The notes below the pieces were generated by a model, which saw nothing but the letters and a program-made list of their open reading frames with translations, did no database searches and was not told the DNA's origin. This document shows positions 8,298 through 16,883 of a stretch of 37,956 nucleotides of DNA, in pieces. Numbering within the stretch: position 1 is the stretch's first letter; each line of letters starts with the position of its first letter. Origin of the DNA: Rhodobiaceae bacterium UBA7804. GTDB taxonomy: Bacteria; Pseudomonadota; Alphaproteobacteria; Parvibaculales; Parvibaculaceae. The position numbers and the translations under genes were made by a program. The stretch is from contig DLCG01000009.1 of NCBI GenBank assembly GCA_002480495.1, forward strand, positions 75,744-113,699. Reading direction: 5' to 3'.

Positions 8298-8344
8298 TTG
8301 CGAGGACATCCAATTGAAATCCGTAATGACCAAGTATTCACGAC

Positions 8345-9229
8345 ATGAATTTGCGCCGCGTCGACCTGAACCTCCTGACCATCTTCGATGCCATCATGAC
8401 GGAGGGCAGCATCACGCGGGCTGCGGCGCGGCTTGGCATGACGCAGCCGGCACTCTCGAACGCGCTGACGAGATTGAGACGGCTTGTGGACGATCCTCTA
8501 TTCGTGCGTATCGGAAACCGAATTGTGCCGACAGCGCGCGCGGAGGCGCTCGCCCTTCCCGTCCGGCAGGCCCTCGATCTCGCGGAGCGCGCCTTGAGCG
8601 GGCATCCGGAAGAACCGGACCGGGAAGAAATACGCATCTTCACACTGGCCGTAGGCGATGTGGGAGAAACCATCGCTCTGCCGCACGTCCTGACGCGACT
8701 GAGGCGGGAGACGGGGCGGACACCGAGACTGCGTCTCAGATGCGCCCCACCGGAAACGATCGAAAACGAACTCGGAAATGGCGCCGTCGACCTGGCCTGG
8801 CTGGTCTTTCCGGTGAGCATACAGGAAGTGAACTCCGAGCCCGTGATGCAGGATGAGTTCGTATGTGTCGTTCCGGCGGCGGATGCCGACAAGCAGATGA
8901 CGAAGGAGCGCTATCTGGCAATCGATCACGTCGTTCTCGGCGCGGAGATCGCGGCGGATGTTCCCGGCTTCGGCGGATGGCGGCGGAGACGCATCGCAAT
9001 GGAAGTGCACGACTACGCGCCGCTGGCCACACTCGTCGCAACGGCGGGACTTGCCGCGACGCTACCGAAGAGACTGGCACAGCACTACTCGGCGATCTAC
9101 GGGCTCGCGATCCAGCCACTGCCCTTCGAGATGCCCCCCGCCATCATTCACCAGGCATGGCCGCGCGCCCTCGACAGGGACAGCACGCATATCCGCCTCA
9201 GGCGTGCCTTCAAGGCAGCGGCGATATGA
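8345..9229 (+). CDS. LysR-family transcriptional regulator
   Basis: A 294-residue LysR regulator. The winged helix-turn-helix covers about residues 4-63 (LNLLTIFDAIMTEGSITRAA, then TQPALSNALTRLR, PLFVR). A type 2 periplasmic-binding-like effector domain follows, with LARR-type strands less conserved. The opening and the PLFVRIGNRIVPT stretch resemble the NodD/LinR-like branch. It is transcribed away from the TauD-like oxygenase gene across 113 bases, the usual arrangement for a regulator and its target; the effector may be that enzyme's substrate. Its stop codon directly abuts the stop of the convergent antiporter gene (TGATCA). Confidence 0.9.
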   Translation: MNLRRVDLNLLTIFDAIMTEGSITRAAARLGMTQPALSNALTRLRRLVDDPLFVRIGNRIVPTARAEALALPVRQALDLAERALSGHPEEPDREEIRIFTLAVGDVGETIALPHVLTRLRRETGRTPRLRLRCAPPETIENELGNGAVDLAWLVFPVSIQEVNSEPVMQDEFVCVVPAADADKQMTKERYLAIDHVVLGAEIAADVPGFGGWRRRRIAMEVHDYAPLATLVATAGLAATLPKRLAQHYSAIYGLAIQPLPFEMPPAIIHQAWPRALDRDSTHIRLRRAFKAAAI

Positions 9230-10546
9230 TCAGGATTGTCCGCCGGACCTGCCGCGCCAACGCGCCATGGCGGCAGTGAAAATACCGCTGAGCATGGCAA
9301 TGGACCTCTGGCCGAATGCGTAGGCACCCGGGTAAAGACGTTCGGCGGTGGAGGCGACGCCGGTGAACTGGAAGTTCTGGCGGAGCCCGTGAATGCGCCT
9401 CGCGGTAACGAGCCAAAAGGGGCTGACGATGAGGCTAAGCGCGATGACGGAAAGAGCAAGCTGATAGGTTTCTCGGTCGATCGCGCCGGCGCCAAGGCCC
9501 GCCTTCGCCAGAACGAAGGAAAATTCGCCGATCTGCGCCATGACGAGACCTGCGATGAAGGCATTGTCCCAAGACTCGCGCAGGAAATGAAGGATGCCGA
9601 TATTTGTTGCCGTCTTCGCGACGAGAATGACGAAGACGAGGAGAAGCACTACCCAGATATTTTCGAGAATGAAGGAAAGGTCGATCAGCAGGCCGATCGA
9701 CAGGAAGAAGATCATCAGGAAGAGGCTTTGCACCGGCGCGGTAAACAAGATGGCCGCGCGGCGATCGGTCGAAGCACCGAGAATGAGTCCGGCGAGGAAA
9801 GCCCCGTAGGACGGCGAGAGGCCGACATAGCCGGAGACAGCGGCGAAGACGAAGCAGAAAGCGATATTCGCCAGCGGCGCCAGATCCGGCTGATGACGAA
9901 GATAGCGGCTCCAGGGAAGTTCGACACGCTCGCGACGTGTCAGGATGACAGCAACGCCCGCAAGCACCGAAACGGCCGCAAACAGCTTCAAGGCAAGAAA
10001 GAGATCGAGGCCCATATCGGCTCCGCGAGCAGAGCCGAGCGACTGCACGACAACGAGCATCGGAATGATGAGAAGATCCTGCGCAATGAGGACGCCCATG
10101 GTGAGGCGGCCGGCATGCGTTCTCGTTTCGCCGATTTCGGCGAGCATCTTTATGCCGACGGCGGTGGAGGAGAGAGACAGGACGAAGCCGAGAACGAGCG
10201 AGCGCTCGAAGCTCCAGCCGAGGAGCGAACCGGCGCCCCAGGTGAGCCCGATGGCGACGGCGGATTGAAGGCCTGCGCAGAGGAGCGCGATCTGGAAGAC
10301 ATTGCGGAAGGCCTTGAGGTTCAGCTCCATGCCGATGAGGAAGAGGAGGAGGAGCACGCCGAGTTCCGCGAAGAGGTCGATGCCTTCCGCCGAATGGACG
10401 AGGCCGAGGCCGCCCGGTCCGAGCACGACGCCTGCCAGGATGTAACCGACGATGGCGGGCTGGCGGAGCCGCATCAAGGCGAAGCCGCAGCCCAGCGCGA
10501 TGACGATGAGCAAGGTGACGGAGTTCAGCGTGAGAACGTCATGCAT
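9230..10546 (-). CDS. CPA2-type cation:proton antiporter
   Basis: A 438-residue membrane protein with about 12 hydrophobic helices, of the monovalent cation:proton antiporter-2 family (KefB/YbaL-like). Recognisable stretches are RQPAIVGYILAGVVLGPGGLG, LGVLLLLFLIGMELN, the SLSSTAVGIKML loop and AQIGEFSFVLAKAGL. There is no C-terminal NAD-binding RCK/TrkA domain, so it lacks the regulatory part of KefB or KefC. It probably exchanges K+ or Na+ for H+ across the inner membrane. The start taken is the ATG at 10546; a TTG 16 codons upstream is possible. It lies 74 bases after btuD in the same direction and might be read through. Confidence 0.88.
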   Translation of the reverse strand: MHDVLTLNSVTLLIVIALGCGFALMRLRQPAIVGYILAGVVLGPGGLGLVHSAEGIDLFAELGVLLLLFLIGMELNLKAFRNVFQIALLCAGLQSAVAIGLTWGAGSLLGWSFERSLVLGFVLSLSSTAVGIKMLAEIGETRTHAGRLTMGVLIAQDLLIIPMLVVVQSLGSARGADMGLDLFLALKLFAAVSVLAGVAVILTRRERVELPWSRYLRHQPDLAPLANIAFCFVFAAVSGYVGLSPSYGAFLAGLILGASTDRRAAILFTAPVQSLFLMIFFLSIGLLIDLSFILENIWVVLLLVFVILVAKTATNIGILHFLRESWDNAFIAGLVMAQIGEFSFVLAKAGLGAGAIDRETYQLALSVIALSLIVSPFWLVTARRIHGLRQNFQFTGVASTAERLYPGAYAFGQRSIAMLSGIFTAAMARWRGRSGGQS

Positions 10547-10620
10547 GCCTGGGTGGCCCGGGAGAAGGAATCGGCAGGCTCCATGATTACGCAAGGATGG
10601 CGGCGGCGAAAGAGGCGCGC

Positions 10621-11388
10621 CTAATCCGCGCGCCTCACGGGGAGAACGAAAGGAGCATCCTCACCGCCGAACATGGCTTCGACACGATAGGTTTCGCGAA
10701 GGTTCTGCGGCGTGAGCACCTCGGCCGGGGCGCCATCGGCCTTCACCTTGCCATTGTCCAGAAGGACCAGGCGGTCGCAATACCGCGCGGCAAGGGACAG
10801 GTCGTGCAGCACGGCGACGATCATGCGGCCATCATTCGCGTAGGCGCGCAGCACTTCCATGATGCGGATCTGGTGATAGGGGTCGAGCGCGGAGACGGGT
10901 TCGTCCACCAGCATGAGTGGGGCTTCGACCGCGAGCGCGCGGGCGAGAAGCACGCGAGCGCGCTCGCCGCCCGACAGCGTGAGCACATCACGTCCGATGA
11001 ACTCCTGTACGCCGGCGAGCCCGATCGCGCGGGTGATGGCCGCCTCGTCCTCCGCACTTGCGCGATGGAAAGGCTCCAGATGCGGCAGACGGCCGAGCGC
11101 GACGAGACGCGAAACCTCAAGCGGCCAATGGCTGCCCGCGCCTTGCGCCAGATAGGAAATGGCGCGCGCCCGGGTGCGCGGGCTCATGGAAGAGACGGGC
11201 GTGCCGTCGAGCGAGACCTCGCCCTCGAAGGGGATGAGGTTCGCGATGGCGCGCACCAGCGTTGTCTTGCCGACGCCGTTTGGCCCGATAAGGCCGATGA
11301 ATTGCGAGCCGTCGGCGGCCAGCGAGACGCCGCGAATGACGCGCGCGCCCCCGAGAGAGGCATGCAGATCTTCAACGGAGAGACGCAT
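10621..11388 (-). CDS. btuD: Vitamin B12 ABC transporter, ATP-binding protein
   Basis: A 255-residue ABC ATPase that powers B12 import through BtuC. Walker A GPNGVGKTT is at 35-43, the signature LSGGE at 138-142 and Walker B LMLVDEP at 158-164, followed by the switch His in LHDLS. The family is FecE/HmuV/BtuD; the choice of B12 over iron or heme rests on the cobalamin riboswitch that heads this operon. GGAGG sits seven bases before the ATG at 11388, and that ATG overlaps the btuC stop (TGATG). A GTG immediately upstream is an alternative start. Confidence 0.88.
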   Translation of the reverse strand: MRLSVEDLHASLGGARVIRGVSLAADGSQFIGLIGPNGVGKTTLVRAIANLIPFEGEVSLDGTPVSSMSPRTRARAISYLAQGAGSHWPLEVSRLVALGRLPHLEPFHRASAEDEAAITRAIGLAGVQEFIGRDVLTLSGGERARVLLARALAVEAPLMLVDEPVSALDPYHQIRIMEVLRAYANDGRMIVAVLHDLSLAARYCDRLVLLDNGKVKADGAPAEVLTPQNLRETYRVEAMFGGEDAPFVLPVRRAD

Positions 11389-12392
11389 CACGGGGCCTCC
11401 CTTCTTGTACGAAGGATGAGCCAGAGGAAGAAAGGCGCGCCGACAAGCGAAGTGACAACGCCAATCTTCAGCTCCGGTCCATTGACGGGGATGCGCACGA
11501 GAATATCCGCGGCGAGGACCAGCGCGGCACCGCCCAGCGCGGATGGCAGAAGAAGCGAAGCCGGGCGCTGGCCGACAAGCGGCCGCATCAGATGCGGCAC
11601 GACGAGGCCAACAAAACCGATGACGCCGGTAACGGAGACAGCAGCGCCGACAGCAAGACCAGTGCCGATGATGGCACGGGCGGTGACCGAGCGCATGGAG
11701 AAGCCCAAGGTCGATGCCGTGTCCTCGCCGAGCGCCAGCGCATCGAGCGCACGATATGTCGAGACGACGAGAAGCCAGCCGACGCCCATGAAGGGCAGGA
11801 CGAACCAGACCTGCACCATGCTGCGATCCGTCAGCGAACCAAGCATCCAGAAAACGATTTCAAGCGCGGCATAAGGGCTCGGCGAGAGATTGAGCGCCAG
11901 CGAGGTGAGCGCGCCGGTAAAGGCGGAAATGGCGACGCCCGCGAGAATGATGGTGACGATGGAAGGATTGCGCCCCGCCAGCAGGTAAAGCACGGCGAGC
12001 GCGGCGAGCGCACCGAGGATACCGCCGACGGGCACGAACATGGCCGTGCCTGCGGCAAGGCCCGAATAGAAGACGAGAACGGCGCCGAGCGCCGCGCCGC
12101 CGGACGCGCCGATAAGGCCGGGCTCGGCAAGCGGGTTGCGCAGGAGGCCCTGAAGCCCGGCGCCGGTGAGGCCGAGCGTCGCGCCGACGAGAAGGCCGAG
12201 CAACGCGCGCGGCAGACGAATTTCTGTCAGCACCAGCCAGGCAATATCGCGATCCGTTTCCGAGATCAGCGCGAACTTGTCCGTGAGGAGTTCGCCGCCA
12301 CGGCCGATATAGATGGAAGCGATGAAAAGGATAAGCGTGAACGCGGCGAGAGAAATATTCACCGTCCATGCATTGAGAGGATGGCGGCTCAT
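11388..12392 (-). CDS. btuC: Vitamin B12 ABC transporter, permease
   Basis: A 334-residue FecCD/BtuC-family permease with about nine to ten membrane helices. Family marks include IRLPRALLGLLVGATLGLTG, GLQGLLRNPLAEPGLIGAS and the late GFVGLVVPHLMRPLVG. The EIRLPR and PHLMR regions correspond to the parts that contact the ATPase and the pore. It imports the corrinoid delivered by the periplasmic protein. It overlaps btuF by ATGA upstream and btuD downstream, making a tightly coupled F-C-D operon under the riboswitch. Confidence 0.9.
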   Translation of the reverse strand: MSRHPLNAWTVNISLAAFTLILFIASIYIGRGGELLTDKFALISETDRDIAWLVLTEIRLPRALLGLLVGATLGLTGAGLQGLLRNPLAEPGLIGASGGAALGAVLVFYSGLAAGTAMFVPVGGILGALAALAVLYLLAGRNPSIVTIILAGVAISAFTGALTSLALNLSPSPYAALEIVFWMLGSLTDRSMVQVWFVLPFMGVGWLLVVSTYRALDALALGEDTASTLGFSMRSVTARAIIGTGLAVGAAVSVTGVIGFVGLVVPHLMRPLVGQRPASLLLPSALGGAALVLAADILVRIPVNGPELKIGVVTSLVGAPFFLWLILRTRREAP

Positions 12393-13243
12393 TCTGCCCT
12401 GCCCTCCACATCCATCGCATCATGCGCGGCGGCGAGACGCGCGGCGGTGCGGGCGACGAAGCGCGTGCTGCAAGTCCAGTCGCGCGCGCGCAGGCGAACT
12501 TCCTCCGCGTAGCGCGCGCGATAAAGCCGCAGCGCCGGATGCTCCAGCAATGCATTCGCCCGAGAAGGCGCGCCGGGCCGGTAGACGCCGAGCGCAATAA
12601 GCTCGGGCCGCATGGCGATCACATCTTCAATGTCCGGATAGGCAAGACCCACGGCATTTTCCTCCCGAACGACATTGCGGAAGCCGGTCAGAGCGAGGAT
12701 ATGGCCGAGGATCGAATTCGGCGTCGCTGCGCTGCCGAGGTCCTGATAGAGGATGGCGGTGGGCGCCTCGGCGCCATCGCGCCTTGCCGCCTCCATCTCC
12801 GCATCGAAGCGCGAGATCAGGGCCGAGCCCTCCTCTTCCCGCCCGAGGGCAGACGCAACAATGCGAATGTTCTCACGGATGCCTTCGAAGTCATGTGCGT
12901 CCTTCACCGTCGCGACGGGAATATGCATGCGGCGAAGAAGATCGAGCGTGAAGGGCGATGTCCATTCATGCGCGAGGACGAGATCCGGCGCGAAGGGCAG
13001 GATATCCTCGATGCGGCCGTCATTCGGCGGCAAATGCCGGACGAGAGCGGCGACCGGCGAATCCTCAGGATCGCGCCCGAGGCGAAAAACGGATTTGAGC
13101 GTGCCGGGCGCCGCGAGCTCAGCGGCGATGATATCCGAGCAGAGATTGATCGAGACGACACGCGCCGGACGGCGAGGCTCCGCCTGCGCCGCCGAAGCGG
13201 CGGCAAGAAGGCCAGCCAGAACGCTGAATAATAGAAGTCTCAT
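12389..13243 (-). CDS. btuF: Vitamin B12 ABC transporter, periplasmic binding protein
   Basis: A 284-residue helical-backbone binding protein. Residues 1-21 are a signal peptide (MRLLLFSVLAGLLAAA, then AQA). The two lobes follow, with RVVSINLCSDIIAAEL at the first and DIEDVIAMRPELIALG in the second; PFAPDLVLAHEW is the typical 'P-DLV' strand. It captures the corrinoid in the periplasm. The start at 13243 has GGCAGG nearby. An upstream in-frame extension to 13363 would run into the riboswitch and was rejected. B12 specificity is inferred from that riboswitch. Confidence 0.88.
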   Translation of the reverse strand: MRLLLFSVLAGLLAAASAAQAEPRRPARVVSINLCSDIIAAELAAPGTLKSVFRLGRDPEDSPVAALVRHLPPNDGRIEDILPFAPDLVLAHEWTSPFTLDLLRRMHIPVATVKDAHDFEGIRENIRIVASALGREEEGSALISRFDAEMEAARRDGAEAPTAILYQDLGSAATPNSILGHILALTGFRNVVREENAVGLAYPDIEDVIAMRPELIALGVYRPGAPSRANALLEHPALRLYRARYAEEVRLRARDWTCSTRFVARTAARLAAAHDAMDVEGRAE

Positions 13244-13335
13244 CCTGCCGTCTCGCGCTACGCATCCATAAGATGTCGTCTCGCGGGGCACCCGCATTCT
13301 CCCGGCACACCCCGGCCCGGAGAGGGACGACAGCT

Positions 13336-13503
13336 CGTGGCAGGTTTCCTGGCTTCGGGTCATCGCCTCTTTCCGCCTTCCCGGCTGACGCCAGTGGCAA
13401 TCGGAAAGAGGCTCGCCGCTTACAGTTGCGGGGGCAGCCGCTTCGCATTCCGCGCGGAATACGAGACGTTCCCTTTTAACCCCGGATTTGCGGCCGGGGC
13501 ACC
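13336..13503 (-). promoter_or_regulatory. Cobalamin riboswitch
   Basis: Read on the minus strand, this leader has all the main parts of the adenosylcobalamin aptamer. It opens with GGTGCC (13498-13503), then TTAAAAGGGAACG, then GCCCCCGCAACTGTAAGCGG (13416-13435), then GCCACTGG and CGGGAAGGC. It closes with the B12 box GAAGCCAGGAAACCTGCC (13339-13356). It lies 92 bases before the btuF start, so high B12 should shut off the importer, most likely by blocking translation; no clear intrinsic terminator was seen between aptamer and start. Confidence 0.96.
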
Positions 13504-13632
13504 GCGAGCGAGGCGGAGTTTAACGGCACGTGCGGGCGGGGCAAGGGGCGAACCGAAATGCCTGCAAATCCGCCGCGAAATGCTCTACCGTGCCGCCAAA
13601 ACAACATACGGACGATTTCCGGGAGGATCCTC

Positions 13633-14268
13633 ATGCTGACGCTTTATCACTGCAATGGCTCGCGCTCGATGCGTTCGCTCTGGCTGCTCCACGAGATGGG
13701 GATCGAGTTCGAACTGAAGGAACTCACCTTCAGCATGGAGGGCCTCAGGACGCCGGAATATCTGTCGATCTCGCCACTCGGCCGCGTGCCCTGCCTGGTC
13801 GACAATGGCGTGAACGTGTTCGAGTCCGGCGCCATCGCGCAGTATCTCGGCGAGCACTACGACCCGGAAGGAAAGCTGCATCGGCCTGTGGGGCATCCCG
13901 AGCGCACGGAGTGGCTCATCTGGCTGCACTATGCCGAGACCATGGCGGTGCACGGGGCGAGCCTCGTGCAGCAGAAGGTCTTCATCGCGAAGGAGGATCG
14001 CTCGCCTGTGGTGCAGAAGCTCGAGTCGCGCCGCCTCGAAAAGTCGCTCGAAGTTGTGGACCGGCATCTCGCCGACCGGGACTATCTGCTGAAAAGCGGC
14101 TTCAGCACGGTGGACACGAATGTCGGCTACAGCGTGCATCTGGCCAAAGGCTTCGTGAGCCTCGAACCCTTTCCGAATGTCGTGAAATATTATGAGCGGC
14201 TTTCGGCACGGCCCGCCTTCAGACGAGCGGCAGCGAGCGTGCCGCTCGACGAACAGGCGCGCGCCTGA
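13633..14268 (+). CDS. Glutathione S-transferase family protein
   Basis: A 211-residue GST. The thioredoxin-like N-terminal domain starts MLTLYHCNGSRSMRSLWLLH. It carries the cis-proline loop GRVPCLVDNG and the glutathione-binding FESGAI. The all-helical C-terminal domain follows, with FSTVDTNVGY where other GSTs have the N-capping Asp motif. It probably conjugates or reduces with glutathione in the cytoplasm; the substrate is unknown. The start at 13633 follows GGGAGG; the upstream open frame overlaps the promoter area of the divergent btu operon. It ends seven bases before the convergent glycosidase gene. Confidence 0.87.
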   Translation: MLTLYHCNGSRSMRSLWLLHEMGIEFELKELTFSMEGLRTPEYLSISPLGRVPCLVDNGVNVFESGAIAQYLGEHYDPEGKLHRPVGHPERTEWLIWLHYAETMAVHGASLVQQKVFIAKEDRSPVVQKLESRRLEKSLEVVDRHLADRDYLLKSGFSTVDTNVGYSVHLAKGFVSLEPFPNVVKYYERLSARPAFRRAAASVPLDEQARA

Positions 14269-14275
14269 GGCCGCA

Positions 14276-15250
14276 TCAGAGCTTCGGCACGCTCTCCATC
14301 ACGGGCTTTGGCTCGCGGGTTTCCTTGAAGAGGCCCCAATGGGCTTCTTCAGGATGCGTGCCGCCAACGGGCGTCTCGTCATAGGCGCGCCAGGGCGCAT
14401 CGAAGGCGGAGAACCAGGCGAAGGCGAGCTTGCGCGAGGGCGGCAGCTGCTTCGAGATCTCCTCATAGAACGCCCTCTGCTTTTCGGGCGTGAAACCTTC
14501 TTCCTCCGGCGCTGTGGGAACGCCTGTTTCCTTGACGAGGATGGGGCCACAAAAGGCTTCATCCGAGAGACGCGCCCCTGCCTTCACCACGAAGTCCGCC
14601 CAGTTGAAGGGCGGCGCGTCCTTGAACCAGGGCTCAAATACGGGGTGAATGTTGGCCGCCAGGAAATCGATCTTCGCGAGGACCGGTCTTGCATCCGGAT
14701 CGTCAAGAAAGATGGAGAAGGGCTCGGTGACGGTCAGCGGCAGGCCGGGCGCGCGATCGCGAAACTTGCCGATGACGCGCGCATAGTCATCCCATGAACC
14801 GCGCCGGCCGAAGACCATTTCATTGCCGAGCGAGACACCAACGACAATTTCCGGATTGTTCTCCCATGCGCGCAAGGCATTGCGGACTTCAAGATCGTCA
14901 TCCGGGTTCCAGATGCCGATGACGACCGCGCGGTAGCCGAGTTCCTTGGCAATGCCGGGGACAAGCTCCGCCCCGCTATGCGCGCCATAGGTGACGAGAC
15001 TGTCGAACCAGGGACGGAGCGCCTTCAGGTCCTCGCGGATCGAAACCTCGCTCGCCTGCACGGGGTTGCCGTCCCAGACCTTCAGTTCCGTCGGCTGATA
15101 GGCGACAAAACGGCCCTTCTCCATCGCGTCCTGCAGCCGGGAAAGCGCAGGCGCGGCCTCTTCGCGCGCGGCGCAAACGGGCGCGCCGAGCGCAGGTGCA
15201 GCGAAGAGGGAAGCCAGAAGAAGGGCCATCAGGATGCGCATGAGGCGCAT
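14276..15250 (-). CDS. Secreted GH17-like glycoside hydrolase
   Basis: A 324-residue exported protein: residues 1-22 are a signal peptide (LMALLLASLFAAPALG-A). The rest reads as a clan GH-A barrel close to GH17 beta-1,3-glucanases. The acid/base Glu is in SLGNE (E144), the nucleophile in VKETGVPT (E241), and FAWFSAFDAPWR forms the last strand. It likely cuts or remodels beta-glucans in the periplasm, perhaps cyclic or osmoregulated glucans; that is inference, as no glucan synthase lies nearby. Two ATGs (15250 and 15241) are possible starts with no strong ribosome site. Confidence 0.75.
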   Translation of the reverse strand: MRLMRILMALLLASLFAAPALGAPVCAAREEAAPALSRLQDAMEKGRFVAYQPTELKVWDGNPVQASEVSIREDLKALRPWFDSLVTYGAHSGAELVPGIAKELGYRAVVIGIWNPDDDLEVRNALRAWENNPEIVVGVSLGNEMVFGRRGSWDDYARVIGKFRDRAPGLPLTVTEPFSIFLDDPDARPVLAKIDFLAANIHPVFEPWFKDAPPFNWADFVVKAGARLSDEAFCGPILVKETGVPTAPEEEGFTPEKQRAFYEEISKQLPPSRKLAFAWFSAFDAPWRAYDETPVGGTHPEEAHWGLFKETREPKPVMESVPKL

Positions 15251-15299
15251 GGATAGCGCCGCTTTGTGGCGATTTTTCGGAGCAGCCTTTCCATGGCGC

Positions 15300-15337
15300 G
15301 GGCAAGCAAAAGCCCGGCTCCTTGCGGGAGCCGGGCT
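15300..15337 (-). terminator. Terminator of the HU-type gene
   Basis: On the minus strand AGCCCGGCTCC and GGAGCCGGGCT form a perfect 11-bp stem with a five-base loop, followed by TTTTGCTTGCC. It lies about 35 bases after the stop of the HU-type gene. Confidence 0.9.
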
Positions 15338-15372
15338 CTCGTTACTTCAGAAGCTCGTCAGGCTTTGAGGCC

Positions 15373-15723
15373 TCAGATGGCTTCCTTCAGGTCCTTCGCG
15401 ACGCGGAAGGCGACCTTCTTGGAGGCCTTGATCTTGATGGCTTCGCCCGTGGCCGGGTTGCGGCCCATGCGAGCGGCGCGCTTGCGCACCTGCAGGATGC
15501 CCAGACCGGTGAGACGGACCTTGTTGCCCTTCTTCAGGTTCTTCACCGTGAGTTCGACGAAGTCGCTGAAGAGTTCCGTCGCCGCCTTCTTCGACATGCC
15601 ATGCTTGTCGGCAAGTTCGGCGATGAGCTTCGACATCGGCACCGTCGGCGCCGTGGCGGTCTTCTTGGCAGCGGCGGCCGGAGCCTTTGCAGTTGCCTTT
15701 TTGGCAGCGGGTTTAGTGGCCAT
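15373..15723 (-). CDS. HU/IHF-family DNA-binding protein with basic N-terminal tail
   Basis: A 116-residue nucleoid protein. The HU core runs from about residue 30 (MSKLIAELADKHG) to the end, with the DNA-embracing arm GRNPATGE at 87-94. Ahead of it is a tail of about 29 residues rich in Lys, Ala and Pro (PAAKKATAKAPAAAAKK), like histone H1 tails; ordinary HU is about 90 residues and lacks it. The start at 15723 follows GAGGGA; the frame extends upstream to 15783 without support. It is a single-gene unit with its own terminator. Confidence 0.93.
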   Translation of the reverse strand: MATKPAAKKATAKAPAAAAKKTATAPTVPMSKLIAELADKHGMSKKAATELFSDFVELTVKNLKKGNKVRLTGLGILQVRKRAARMGRNPATGEAIKIKASKKVAFRVAKDLKEAI

Positions 15724-15825
15724 GTTTGAATTCCCTCGGATAAGTTCGGGACCGAGTTTTACTGAGTCGCGCGATTCGGCCAAGCGATAAGTTCATATCT
15801 GACGGGCATCGGAGCGAAAAACTGT

Positions 15826-15862
15826 TGAAAAGTGCCTGCGGCACGGGCATTCCGCCGCAGGC
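15826..15862 (-). terminator. Terminator of nrdB
   Basis: On the minus strand GCCTGCGGC and GCCGCAGGC form a perfect 9-bp stem followed by ACTTTTC, 13 bases after the nrdB stop. Confidence 0.75.
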
Positions 15863-15874
15863 CCCTCTCCAAAA

Positions 15875-16834
15875 TCAGTCGAAAGCCTCGTCCCAGGTGC
15901 CTCGCGTGGACGCCTTGGAATATTCGGTGGCGCGGTTTTCGAAGAAGTTGGTGTGCTCGATGCCGTTCAGCATCTCGTCCATCCAGGGCAGCGGGTTCTT
16001 TTCCGTGCGGTAGATGGGCTGCAGATTGAGCTGCACGAGGCGGCGATCCGCGATGTAGCGGATATAGCGCTTCACCTGCTCGGCATCGAGGCCCTCGACG
16101 CCACCCATCTCGAAGGCGAGGTCGATAAAGGCATCCTCGTGATGGATGATGGTTTCGCAGGCCTTGTAGATGTCCTTCTGGAGCTGCTCGGTCCAGATTT
16201 CGGGATTCTCGTCGATAAAGGTGCGGAACAGTTTCATGGCCGAAACGGTATGCAGCGTCTCGTCGCGGGCCGACCATGTCACGATCTGGCCCATGCCCTT
16301 CATCTTGTTGAAGCGCGGGAAGTTCATGAGGATCGCGAATGAGGCGAAAAGCTGGACGCCCTCGGTGAAGCCGCCGAAAACGGCAAGTGTCTTGGCGATG
16401 TCTTCCTTCGTATCGACGCCCCATTCCTGCATGTAGTCGAATTTCGACTTCATCTGCTCATATTTCAGGAAGGCTTCGTATTCGGCCTCGGGCATGCCGA
16501 TCGTGTCGAGGAGATGACTATAGGCCGAGATATGGACCGTCTCGATATTCGAGAAGGCGGCCAGCATCATCTGCACTTCCGTGGGTTTGAAGACCCTCGA
16601 ATAGTGCTTCATGTAGCAGTTGTTCACCTCGACGTCGGCCTGCACGAAGAAGCGGAAGATCTGGGTGAGCAGGTTGCGCTCGGAGTCGGTGAGCTTCTTC
16701 GACCAGTCCTTCACATCGTCGGCCAGCGGCACTTCCTCCGGCAGCCAGTGGATGCGCTGCTGCGTGAGCCAGGCATCATAGGCCCAGGGATAGCGGAACG
16801 GCTTGTAAACGTGGCGTTCTTCGAGAAGGGACAT
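15875..16834 (-). CDS. nrdB: Ribonucleoside-diphosphate reductase class I, beta subunit
   Basis: A 319-residue ferritin-like subunit that makes the radical for ribonucleotide reduction. The dimetal ligands are visible: D67, E98, H101, E158, E192 and H195 (IETVH, FTEGV, DETLH). The radical tyrosine is Y105, at the same spacing from ETVH as Tyr122 of the E. coli protein. The protein works with NrdA, encoded upstream and separated by a hairpin. It is shorter than the E. coli NrdB (about 375 residues) and has no ATP-cone. Oxygen is needed for cofactor assembly in this class. Confidence 0.95.
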   Translation of the reverse strand: MSLLEERHVYKPFRYPWAYDAWLTQQRIHWLPEEVPLADDVKDWSKKLTDSERNLLTQIFRFFVQADVEVNNCYMKHYSRVFKPTEVQMMLAAFSNIETVHISAYSHLLDTIGMPEAEYEAFLKYEQMKSKFDYMQEWGVDTKEDIAKTLAVFGGFTEGVQLFASFAILMNFPRFNKMKGMGQIVTWSARDETLHTVSAMKLFRTFIDENPEIWTEQLQKDIYKACETIIHHEDAFIDLAFEMGGVEGLDAEQVKRYIRYIADRRLVQLNLQPIYRTEKNPLPWMDEMLNGIEHTNFFENRATEYSKASTRGTWDEAFD

Positions 16835-16883
16835 GGGACGGGCTCCCGTTTCTTTCGTTCGGCGCCAGGCGCCAGAGACAAGA

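Noticed and set aside
9236..10624. 462-codon plus-strand frame over the antiporter
   Set aside because: The Glu/Asp/Arg-rich product mirrors a membrane protein on the other strand, a common artefact.
13244..13363. N-terminal extension of BtuF
   Set aside because: It would translate through the B12 box of the riboswitch; the signal peptide begins at 13243.
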